Positions 47,571 through 57,654 of a stretch of 64,000 nt of DNA are shown in pieces. The position numbers were made by a program, and so were the translations under genes. The stretch spans positions 17,241,001 to 17,305,000 of the forward strand of contig OX387199.1 in NCBI GenBank assembly GCA_947561715.1. The letters are read 5' to 3'. Positions within the stretch are counted from its first letter, which is position 1. Every line of letters begins with the position of its first letter. This DNA comes from Ascidia mentula. Taxonomy: Eukaryota; Chordata; Ascidiacea; Phlebobranchia; Ascidiidae. The notes below the pieces were generated by a model that saw only the letters and a list, made by a program, of their open reading frames with translations, was not told the DNA's origin and ran no database searches.

Positions 47571-50500
47571 TATTATGACTTACTTGTGGACAAGTCCCAC
47601 AAGAACTGCTGAAACGACTCTATCTTTGTTTTGAACCAATGATCTTCAGGGACATCAAACATTAAGTCAGAAACCATGTTTGGGTTGGCCAGCAAAAAAG
47701 CCATTGTCATCAACAGTTTGGGGTTCAGATCTGCATCTGTCTTCTCTGACACCATCACTTCATCAAACTGGGCAAGTGAGAAATTGCATACCGAGAGGAG
47801 TGCCAGGTAATATGGCTTTCTCTCAGGTGGGATGTTTCCATTGGAGCACAAAGCTTGTTGAAGCTGATTTCTGATGTAGTACTTTCGACTTGTCTCCCGA
47901 ACACGCAGGGATTCCTGTACAAGATCTTCCAGGTAGGCATATAGAGCAGATACAACCTCATTTCTGATTGCATAAAGTTCATTCTGGGGAGATACAATAG
48001 CATTTTATTTGCAAAAAGGATCAGAAGCAGAAGAAAACATTTAAAAATCATCCAGTGCAATGCCGCAACAAACCTAATGAATCCATAGCATTGTGCTACT
48101 ATAAAATTTCGTGAATTCCTTTGGTAACAAGTACATAATAATAGATTTGCACAGAGGTCATCTTATGGACAAACCTGCCTGAGAGGAGTAAGTTGGTTCG
48201 AGTTCTGCCTTGCAAGTGTGGGTCGGGGCAGGTTGGGATACATGGACACAATCCGATGAACGAATTCTGGTCCCTTTCTTTGCAACAAGAATTCACATCT
48301 GTGCAAAAAGGTAAACTTGCTTAAAAAACAATACTGTCACCTTGAATGATTGGCAATGGTTTCGAGCCTAATTACAACAAGTCTGATTTATTTGTAAAAA
48401 AACACATGTAGCAACAAAATAGTTTGCATGAAAGGTTTAGATACATACGTGGGGAACCATTTTGCATGTTCGGTCCACGGCTCATCTTCTTTATCCCAGT
48501 TCTGCAAACCTCCGTTGCAATACCAGCATTTCACTTGATCACGTTCACCTGAAAAAAATAACCACAAATTCAGTACATAGGAATTTCTTTATTTAACTTA
48601 CACAAAAAGAGTTCACCTCCACTAATAACACGTCAGCAACATTGATCACCTCAGCCACAAAATCAGGCAGCTCAGGTTTGAATCCCGGTGCCGACCAAGG
48701 GAAGAAAACCCTGACAGAAAATCACAACCCAATACATGATGGTGAAAACAAAAATCCATGCCGAATCAGACGTCGACAAGAGGTCGGCGTCTTGCTCTGG
48801 AAGTCCAGGAAGCAATGGTGAAAAAAGGGCTACTTGATGAAGGAAGTGGATTGGACAAGACAATCTTGATGTGATGATCTGCTATAACAAGTCAAAACTG
48901 TCTGTACAAGGTTATGGTAAGAGGACGCACACACTGAGGAAGACACAACATCCACATTACATCACAGAGCAATGACTGCTTGATCAGAAACGGACAATCG
49001 AGAAACACAACCTCGCAATCTCTGTAGAGATCGCGAATCTGCAGGAAGACTGCCATTTGCATCAGTCTGACAACTCTCAACACGATGAGGTTGAAATGCA
49101 GGTGGCAGAATATAATACCAAGGATACACTGCATATCGGCAGCGTCAGGCGCTAACTAGACTACGACAGTCCAAGGAATTGACGAAATAAGGAACAAGCA
49201 AATAGAGTTGCAATGCTGATTGACAGACTTCCAGCATCTCAGACACCAACGGCCAAAGTGGTTCAAGATAAACTGTTCAAACTAAGAACCTTGTGTATTC
49301 CGCCATTATTGAGAGACCTGACTACAACATCTAAGTCTAGACAGCCTTCCCGGAACGCACAATGCATTAACCCCTGCGAAAGCAGCGACGCACAGACACA
49401 ACACCTACTGACCAAGAGAATCGTAAAATAAAACGTAAAACAAAAAACAAAACTTGTTGTTAATAAGGTTCACAGGCTTCGCAGCCAAGGCATTGCAGCC
49501 AAGCTGGATCAGCCACTTTTCCCGACAAGTCGGAGCGAGATCTGAAAAATCAAGCTCCCGGTGAGGTTTGAACTCACGACCCTGGGCTAACCAGGCCCAA
49601 CGCTCTACCAACTGAGCTACAGGAGCTCAGTGGCTTCACGGGGTATATTGTGGCCAAGGTACACTGGTGCGCAAGCGCACAACTTGTCAGGCGACCTTCA
49701 CATGCGTAGAGGATCTCCACCACCGTAATCAGACAATGCAGAAGTAATGCCATGCTTACGCATAGCAAGGCGGGATCGCCCCACTGCGCAGGCCCTTTAT
49801 ATTTGGCAATCACAGCTCCAATATTCCGATCATAAGGTTCACAGGCTTCGCAGCCAAGGCATTGCAGCCAAGCTGGATCAGCCACTTTTCCCGACAAGTC
49901 GGAGCGAGATCTGAAAAATCAAGCTCCCGGTGAGGTTTGAACTCACAACCCTGGGCTAACCAGGCCCAACGCTCTACCAACTGAGCTACAGGAGCTTGTT
50001 GTTAATAAAGTTTGTTGTAGTTACTAAAAAGATAACTATCAACAAACCACCTCACCAAGATAAAAAAATCCAGCTCTGGAAAGTTGCCTTGGATTGGCTG
50101 AGATTCGTGATTGCCATCTGTGATCAAACGTTTCCAACCTTGATTCCTGATTCCTCAATGAAGGGTATGCAGGATTTCCAGATGGAAAAGAATCGCAAAA
50201 ATTTCTCTTCATGACACAAAACACAGTGATGAGAAAATCAGTAAAGCTGTCTATGCAGATGTTAATATTTCAAACAACTGTTAATTTAATCTACCATAGG
50301 TGAAATGAACTCTGCAATATATAAAAAAGCATACAAATACTTACCAGTGTTTCAGGTCTTCTTGGTGGTTGAGGGCGTTCAACACCTGTGCCTATTATAA
50401 ACAACCAGTGTAAAAACTTCCTGCAAACCACAAGTAATAAAAACAAGGTTCAACTTACCTTGTGGTCTAGTTGTGTTGTTGTAAACATTCTGCAAAGGAA

Positions 50501-51365
50501 ATATTATATTTAATAGTAGTGCAGTTGCAAAAAACTAGAAATACACCACAAAATTGTTATTCCTTTTTAAATTAACTGTTTTATTCATAAGAAAATACAT
50601 AAAAATGATATATTACTGATCCACACTTTGTAATACCAATGGCATTTATAAGCATTATTGTATCACTTACCCCACTTGGGCCAATGCCAGTATTCACAAT
50701 TCTATGTGGGGGGGTTCCTAACTGCAGTGGAATATTCCCATTTCGAGGTACGTGATTTGACATGTGGCAATCAGGCTTGTGCCACCGAGCCAATTTGACA
50801 TCATCACCAAATTTCCAATTTTCAACACATAGTCCACAACTGCAAAAAGTAATTAGGCCAGAATGGTACAGACTGCATAAATTGTATATTACATGAAACA
50901 TAGACAGAAACAGTTGTTTGATCTTACAGTAAAACAGTCTTGCCATTAATATGGTTTTACAAATAGTTTGTTTGTGAACATAAATGGAACCAGCCCTCGT
51001 AACCCTAACAAAGGATCAAATTAAAATAAGATTTAAATCGATTCCCTTTTTTATAAAAACACAGACCCGAATTTTCCTAAGATGTATTAAGTCTGTTTCT
51101 GTTGTATACAACCATGTACTGAACCAACCAAGCATTTTTAATTTCAGCATTTTATGTAATATTTTTAAGGTAATGCTTAAATTCATACCTGAAGCACTTG
51201 ACTCTGTCTTTATATCCAGTGTAGTAAAATCCAACTGATGCCAGAACTGTGGGGTTAACTGGAGCTGTTTGAGGAAATTTGTTGAATGTTGTCAACCTGT
51301 ATGCTTCTTGATGGGGGTCTCCTGGCGTAATGTACACGCAGCGTTGACCTGGTGGATCTCTTTGT
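47265..51365 (-). CDS. IAP-like protein with two BIR domains, 5'-truncated paralogue (IAP-B)
   Basis: Nine exons keep the reading frame: 51365-51189, 50839-50671, 50489-50459, 50391-50345, 50206-50056, 48548-48449, 48298-48175, 47983-47584 and 47380-47265 (TGA); about 438 codons. Exon sizes and phases match IAP-A, except for longer fifth, tenth and last exons. BIR1 contains [14 protein letters not shown] and again lacks the usual His ligand. BIR2 is canonical ([19 protein letters not shown]). The C-terminal domain ([10 protein letters not shown]) is present, and the C-terminus is 18 residues longer than in IAP-A. The three N-terminal exons of IAP-A have no counterpart: homology stops at about 51936 and a Gypsy element follows. 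An ATG at 51382 lies in frame just upstream of exon 1 and could serve as a start. The preserved frame suggests selection, or recent loss of the 5' end. Confidence 0.78.
48600..49440. mobile_element. Insertion in the IAP-B intron, class unknown
   Basis: Absent from the matching intron of IAP-A. It contains a tRNA-like T-arm string (GGTTTGAATCCCGG) near 48676, then sequence with short plus-strand frames and no motif I recognise. Likely retroelement debris. Confidence 0.35.
49466..49627 (-). repeat. tRNA-derived SINE, copy B1
   Basis: The tRNA-like head (49627-49556) folds with acceptor, D- and T-arms, and a 7-base anticodon loop reading GGT, but has an extra base at position 26. It is followed by a body of about 90 bases. 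The identical head in copy B2 and the attached body indicate a SINE. Confidence 0.75.
49831..49995 (-). repeat. tRNA-derived SINE, copy B2
   Basis: A near-identical second SINE about 200 bases from B1. Its 165-base length, from tRNA head to GAACCTTATGAT, probably marks the full element. Confidence 0.75.
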
Positions 51366-51535
51366 CTGAATGCAAAATACAATTAAATAGTCCAATATTG
51401 CATAAACTATCTGTCTGCCAAAACTGTTGTCATGGTATGTCCCCTAAAAGAGAAATAATTTTTCCAGCTCAATTGTTTGTCATTCGTTTTATTCTTTTTA
51501 GTCTAACGCCTTTTGTTATTTTGTTGCACTGCGAC

Positions 51536-51580
51536 GGAGGTCAGCAACCCATGGCTCCCGGACACATATGGCTTACCACC
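51536..51580. mobile_element. hAT-like terminus in the region upstream of IAP-B
   Basis: GGTCAGCAACCCATGGCTCC, followed by CATATGGCTTA, resembles termini of hAT non-autonomous elements. It lies in a segment (about 51440-51730) missing from copy A, consistent with an insertion. Confidence 0.4.
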
Positions 51581-52049
51581 CCCCATATGACTTCATAAAT
51601 ATGACAGACACATTTAGAAACAAACACACACAGTAAATAAAACACAAACATTTAAACTATGGTGCATTTGCTATTTCTATTGCTGTATGTTTTGCATTAT
51701 ATACACATAATGATGATTAATTTGTTCTTGTCCAATAAAGTTTACAAAAATCTAGCGAACCTAAGTTTGCGACTCCAAACATGTTTTTGTTCAGTAAAAA
51801 AAGAAGCAGTGTAACCGGCACTTTGCATGCCAGTGGTTGCCAATCTCAGCCAAAACACAAAAAGCAAATGTTCAATTTTGCCAAGCCATGGAACCCCATA
51901 CTTGATAAACTAAAGGAACCTACTGTGGGAAATTTAACTATTACGCCTCATGCATTGAAACTCAAACACAGTTTTTGGAGCCTATGATTTTGTCAACCAA
52001 CGTTTGGAAAAGTATTGGGCGACCGAAGCTGGAGTCCACTAGCGTTGCT

Positions 52050-54480
52050 TACTGATCCGCCTCCCGTCATCCCCTTAATATTATTGGTTCTTGCCGGTTG
52101 AAAGTCCACATTCCAAATACAGATATCATGAGCGTGCTCACGTTTTGCATAACACAGCTTGACAATTTCAATATTCTGGGAAGAGACTGCATTAAGAAAC
52201 TGAAGATTTCTTTCGACAACATTTTGTATGGAACAAGAAAGCTGTCCACAAAGTTGGTGTCTCGCATGAATATTTCCAAGAAGAATATATGTTTTGCATT
52301 ATCCAGTGTATCACAAGTCAAGGCCGGTTCCGTTTGCACTGCTTGACAATTTGAACCAATGTTACGAAGCAGGAATTCAAAACGAAGTATGGATGCTAGT
52401 GCATTTTAACGATTGGGGTAGTTCCAGTACGGAAATCTCCATTACCAGGTCGGACATCTGGTAAAGTGCGTTAATCCCCAATAGACACACGCCGCCAGCC
52501 ACTGACGTTACCAAGTGATCTAATGCTGCAATTGGGTGGAGGTCACGGTTTTACCAAGATAGACCTGGCAGATGCCTACAACCAGGTTAGGCTTGGCCCC
52601 GAAAGCCGAAAGAGGTTAGCGCTTAGCACTCATCGAGGTGCTTTTCTTCAAAATGTTTTGCCATTCGGAATTTGATCGGCACCGGGTTACTTCCAAAAGT
52701 TGATGAACGACATCACACATGATTTACCTTGTTAGTGGCTCTTCTAAGGAAGATCGTTTGTGGAATTTGCGTTGGTTGCTTTACTGTCTTGATGAAAAGG
52801 CAAAGCGTCGAATACCTTGGGCATCTTCTCACTATGGAGGGTATTGCCAAAGGTAGTAAAGTCGACGATGTCATTAAAATGCGGCCACCAGAAACTGAGT
52901 TAGATCATTTTTGGGTGCTGTTCAGTTTTACAGCAAGTTTCTACCCCCGGAGTTTTCAACAGTCACAGAACCATTGTACAGGCTAGCGAAAAAGGCAGTT
53001 ACATGGAGGTGGCAAAAGAAAGAACAAGAGATTTTCAAGTGATTGAAACATCGTCTTTTTTCAGACAATGTTCTTACACATTTTGATCCATGCCTTTCGA
53101 TTAGAATAGCATGCGATGCATTCAGTGTAGGAATTGGTGCAGTTTTATTTCATTGTGTTTGCGGATGGAAGCAAATATTTCAAAAACACTTACTGAATGC
53201 CAGATCCAGTAGGAAGCTTTGACAATTGTGTTTGCTATTTGAAAGTTTTTTCAGTTTCTTTTTGGCCGAAAATATATTTTGGTGACTGACCACAAACCTT
53301 TGTTGATTTTCGGACCGTCGAAAGCTGTTCCAACGCTCGCAGCAAATCGTTGGGCAAGATGGGCGCTGATACTCAATCAGTTCTCTTACGATACTGAGTT
53401 CAGAAAAACTTCCGACATTAACAATGTTGACACTCTTAGTCATCTTCCAGCTTGAAAGGATCTTACATTTGATCAGGAGGAAACTGCTGTTGATACGGAC
53501 ACAGTATGTCTGATTACAATGTTGAGTAATCAAGTGAAGCCCGCAGATGTGACAGCTATTGTGACAGAAAAAGACCGGATTCTGTCCGAGATCATGAGGA
53601 ATATTCAAGAAGTTTGGCCAAATAAACGTTTCGACAAGGAAAGTTCGCTCAGTCGTTGCAGTCAGATTGCGGACTCCCTTAGCATCAGTCATGGTTGCTT
53701 GCTGTACGGCTGCAGAGTTCAACCCGAAGTTCTCAAGTTGTTGCATCCAAGACACTTGGGAATGCAAAAGATGAAGCAACTAGCTAGAACAGCTACAGAC
53801 CAAATATCGACAAGGATATTGTGGACATGTGTCACAAATGTCAAAACTGTGCTGAGCACCGAAATGCTCCATCCAAAGCTTTATTGCATCCTTGGGTCTT
53901 ACCCGAAAAACCTCGATGTCGGCTTGGTTATCCCAATACACTAATCACTGATAACGCCTTGACATTCACCTCTGACGAACTCAGAAGGAGAGAGGGATAG
54001 TTCACTTCACCGGAGCTCCATACCACCCAGACAAATGGAGCAGCTGAACGTCTTGTTCAGACTTTTAAACAGGCATTAAAAAAGTCTGTGAAGCCTCCAA
54101 AACAAGCAATCATGGAATTTCTCATGTAGTACAGAAGGACGCCGACTGGGAATGGTTATTCGCCAAGTCAACTTCTCAACAATCGGCAAATGCGTACGAA
54201 GATTGACGCGCTTATACCTTTACCCCTCCAATATTGCTCAGGGAAAATTGTCGAGAGAAACTTCTGCTGCCAACTCGTCGGAACATCGCAGTGCACAGAC
54301 TGTGTACAAAGTAGGGATGCCACGCTACGCATTGTATAAAGGCCCAAGGAATTCTGGCCGTGCACCGCGTTGGGTTCCAGCTGTCATGAAGGAGATTCAC
54401 AGCACCCGATCTGTTGCAGTGAAAGTGATGCCAAGCGGACAAATATGGATTCGCAGAATTTATGTGCTGGAATGTTAATT
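52050..54480 (+). pseudogene. Degenerate Ty3/Gypsy-type LTR retrotransposon pol region
   Basis: In plus-strand order one can read the end of an aspartic protease region (NILGRDCIKKL near 52170), an RT core (KIDLADAYNQVRL near 52560, VLPFGI near 52655), the post-RT VEYLGHLL segment (52810), an RNase H region (VTDHKPLL near 53283), the integrase zinc-binding region (HLGMQKMKQLA near 53755, then a CX2C pair) and an integrase core (TNGAAERLVQTFKQ near 54030). Frameshifts, stops and a missing catalytic RT segment make it inactive. No LTR pair is evident. It occupies the place of the IAP-B 5' exons. Confidence 0.82.
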
Positions 54481-54549
54481 GAATTTCCAGCAATAAAGGT
54501 AGGTCTCCCTGAACTTACATTGATTCTATTATTTTGTGCTATTCAAAAA

Positions 54550-54972
54550 TACAACAGTTTTATCAGTGCCCAACTGCCTATGCTACTTTATTTCTTTTGT
54601 GTAATTCATCTGCTTAGTTGTTTTTGCACAAAACGCCTATAGTTTGATTTGGATTAAGCAAACATTGTACTGTGTGAAACATATAATGCTATAGCAGCAA
54701 AACATTTTTAATGCATATAAAGCCTGTGAATTGGTTCTAATATATTGGTTATAGTCATAACTTATGACCAACACATGGAGTAAGCTATAAATGTGCAACC
54801 ATTGTAACAGTTTAGTTTTACCTTTTTAAAGGATTTTAAAAATATTTTTAGTCCTGTCACTGAAATGTTAGATATTTTCTTGCTTGTGAAAGATGTCTTT
54901 TTGGATGCCAAATGTCAATTCAAGTCTTAAATCACTGTTTGCATAGGTAGTCCTCTAATAGAGGCACATAAC
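54550..54972. repeat. Copy-B homologue of 32870-33180
   Basis: Shares TTGATTTGGATTAAGCAAA, GTGAATTGGTTCTAATATAT and related blocks with copy A. It ends with the CATAAC target sequence of the adjacent transposon. Confidence 0.75.
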
Positions 54973-55592
54973 TATGGTGGCCCATCGCTATCACACACAT
55001 TTTAACAAAAAAATATCAAATGCGTATTTTGTTTTGCATTATGACTTTATTTTTAATTACGTTTTTAAAAGCGATAATAAATTGAAATGGAAAACGCATT
55101 TTTAAAATTAACTTCGTTTTAAAACAGATTTCAAACTTGACTTTGAGATGTATTTTGAATGGAACTTTCAAATAAATTTTTAATATCACTTTCAATTTTA
55201 TTTTGGAAATCAATTTTACATTTCATTTTCAATTTTATTTTAAAAATAGTTTTAAAATCTATTTCGAAAACCATTTTCATTTTGAATTTCATTTTCATTT
55301 GAAATATGCGATTTTTTAAATCCCCACGTAGCCCAGCGCTATCAATCCCATACACATACAATAGCCATTGGCCCAGCGCTATCAAATTTAATAGAAATCA
55401 TACAACGTTCTAAACAAACTTCGTAATTAGTGCTGCAATAAAGTAAAGTGTTGTTTGGTTGCAGACGATGTATTTATTTGTTCCACATCGTTCTGTTGTA
55501 CTTGTTTGTGCCATGCGAGGCTGAATTAAAACTAGACAACAATCTTCTTTATCATTCCAAAAAGTTGCGCCAATTTTTGGGAACGAGATTGC
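54973..55592 (+). repeat. Left terminal inverted repeat of the DDE transposon
   Basis: Inverted partner of 57017-57648, with very few differences. Confidence 0.92.
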
Positions 55593-55850
55593 ATTGACAG
55601 CCTGCGATGCCAACAATAGGTTTTTGGGGGACTGGAGGATATAATGGTCCAACGTTCATCTTTAACACCGTGTGGAAGAATAAAAACAATTAAACTAATG
55701 CAAGTTTATGCACCGCTGCGCTCGAATCTTGAACTTGATTTTAAGTTTCTTGGTCTTATTTTGGCATTTTTTGCAAATTTTCTTATGATGTCATATTTTT
55801 GCAGCTTTGTAGAATTGATGGTCTAGTCACATCCAGGTGCAAAAGTTATA

Positions 55851-57001
55851 ATGTGGCAACAAAGTAGTGATTTAAAAGCTATGTTACAAAATTGTGTTGC
55901 AAAAAACATGAAGCGAAAAGAAATTTTGCAGTTGGTGAAGAAAAGGTTTTCTGAATATTCTTGGAGTGTTGCAACTCTAGACCGAAGACTTCGCTATTTT
56001 GATATTACATACATAAGATACGACACTTCTTTGAATGAAGTTTGTGCTGCTGTTGATAAAGAGTTACAGGGACCTGGAAAACTGTTAGGTTATCGAGCAA
56101 TGAATCAAAAGCTACGGTGTAAACATAAAATTTTTGTGCCAAGGCATTTAGTTCAGAAAGTGTTGCAAGAAAAAGACCCTGAGGGTGTTGCTAGTCGAAA
56201 TGTAAGACAGAAAATTAAAAAACCCAAACAACTGTTTGCTTGTAGTGGCCCTCTTCAACTTGTATCATTGGATGGGCACGACAAGTTGTGTGGATATCAA
56301 AACTACACTTTTCCGCTGGGCATATATGGTGCAATAGATACATTTTCACGTTAAGTGTTATTTCTCTTTGTTACTCACTCAAACTCCAACCCTCAGATTA
56401 TCGGAAAGAAATATTTGGAGCACATATATGAAACTCAAACAATGGCAAAGTTTTTAAGACTGGATAGAGGAACTGAAACAGGAAAAATGGCAACAATACA
56501 TACATATCTCAGGAATAAACATGGAGATTTAGAAGATCCGACAGAGAGTGTTATATATGGTCCTTCTAACACAAATAAAATTGAGCGCTGGTGGAGGGAG
56601 CTGCATGAAAGATTAGAGCTTTTTTTCAAAGCACAACTTAGATCATTAATAACAAATGGAAAGTATGATCCACATTGTCTAACTGACCGTCAGCTACTGT
56701 TTTATATTTACAAACCTATTGTACAACGTGAATGTGATATTTTTGTGGCAAATTGGAACAGTCATCGCATACGCAATCAAAACAATATTCTTTTACCTAC
56801 TGGTGTACCTGAACATATTTTTGAATGTCCTGAATTTTATGGCACAACTTGTAAAGGTCTTACAGTTAATGACTGTGACCTTAAAGAAGTTGCTGAAATA
56901 TCTGGTGTTTTACATGCCCAGGAGGAATGGTTAAGCACCAGTATAAAAGATAAATGTTTTCATCTCGAACAGGGTTTACGTTTACGTCTTATGCAACTGT
57001 A
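55851..57001 (+). pseudogene. DDE (integrase-core) transposase with one in-frame stop
   Basis: The frame from ATG 55851 is open to TAA at 56352-56354 and continues in the same frame to a TAG at 57001: 167 plus about 215 codons. The core has D in SLDGHDK (about residue 140), D in LRLDRGTETG and E in NKIERWW, with 39 residues between the last two. A GPGKLLGYRAMNQKL-type segment precedes the core, as in the animal integrase-core transposase family. The internal stop sits just after the first catalytic block, so this copy is probably inactive. Upstream of 55851 no extra coding exon is evident. Confidence 0.82.
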
Positions 57002-57016
57002 GTATGAATATACTAC

Positions 57017-57648
57017 GCAATCTCGTTCCCAAAAACTGACGCAACTTTTTGGAATTATAAAGAAGATTGTTGTCTAGTTTTAATTCAGCCTCGCATGGCA
57101 CAAACAAGTACAACAGAACGACGTGGAACAAATAAATACATCGTCTGCAACCAAACAACACTTTACTTTATTGCAGCACTAATTACGAAGTTTGTTTAGA
57201 ACGTTGTATGATTTCTATTAAATTTGATAGCGCTGGGCCAATGGCTATTGTATGTGTATGGGATTGATAGCGCTGGGCTACGTGGGGATTTAAAAAATCG
57301 CATATTTCAAATGAAAATGAAATTCAAAATGAAAATGAAAATGAAAATGGTTTTCGAAATAGATTTTAAAACTATTTTTAAAATAAAATTGAAAATGAAA
57401 TGTAAAATTGATTTCCAAAATAAAATTGAAAGTGATATTAAAAATTTATTTGAAAGTTCCATTCAAAATACATCTCAAAGTCAAGTTTGAAATCTGTTTT
57501 AAAACGAAGTTAATTTTAAAAATGCGTTTTCCATTTCAATTTATTATCGCTTTTAAAAACGTAATTAAAAATAAAGTCATAATGCAAAACAAAATACGCA
57601 TTTGATATTTTTTTGTTAAAATGTGTGTGATAGCGATGGGCCACCATA
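57017..57648 (-). repeat. Right terminal inverted repeat of the DDE transposon
   Basis: Inverted partner of 54973-55592. It has extra AAAATG units near 57330. Confidence 0.92.
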
Positions 57649-57654
57649 CATAAC

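Larger units (their letters stand above)
54973..57648 (+). mobile_element. DDE transposon with ~620-base terminal inverted repeats and 6-base TSD
   Basis: Ends read TATGGTGGCCCATCGCTATC and its inverse. CATAAC flanks both sides (54967-54972 and 57649-57654). The left repeat (54973-55592) and right repeat (57017-57648) are nearly identical, differing mainly by a 12-base gain of AAAATG units. Subterminal copies of CCCAGCGCTATCA echo the terminal CCCATCGCTATCA. A single transposase frame lies between them. The near-identity of the arms points to recent insertion. Confidence 0.92.

Noticed and set aside
49556..49627. Functional tRNA-Thr(GGT) gene
   Set aside because: It folds like a tRNA but has an extra base before the anticodon stem, and it is attached to the same non-tRNA body in several copies, so it is a SINE head.
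55016..55385. Lys/Phe-rich ORFs in the transposon arms
   Set aside because: They are low-complexity AAAATG-type sequence, mirrored exactly in the other inverted repeat.
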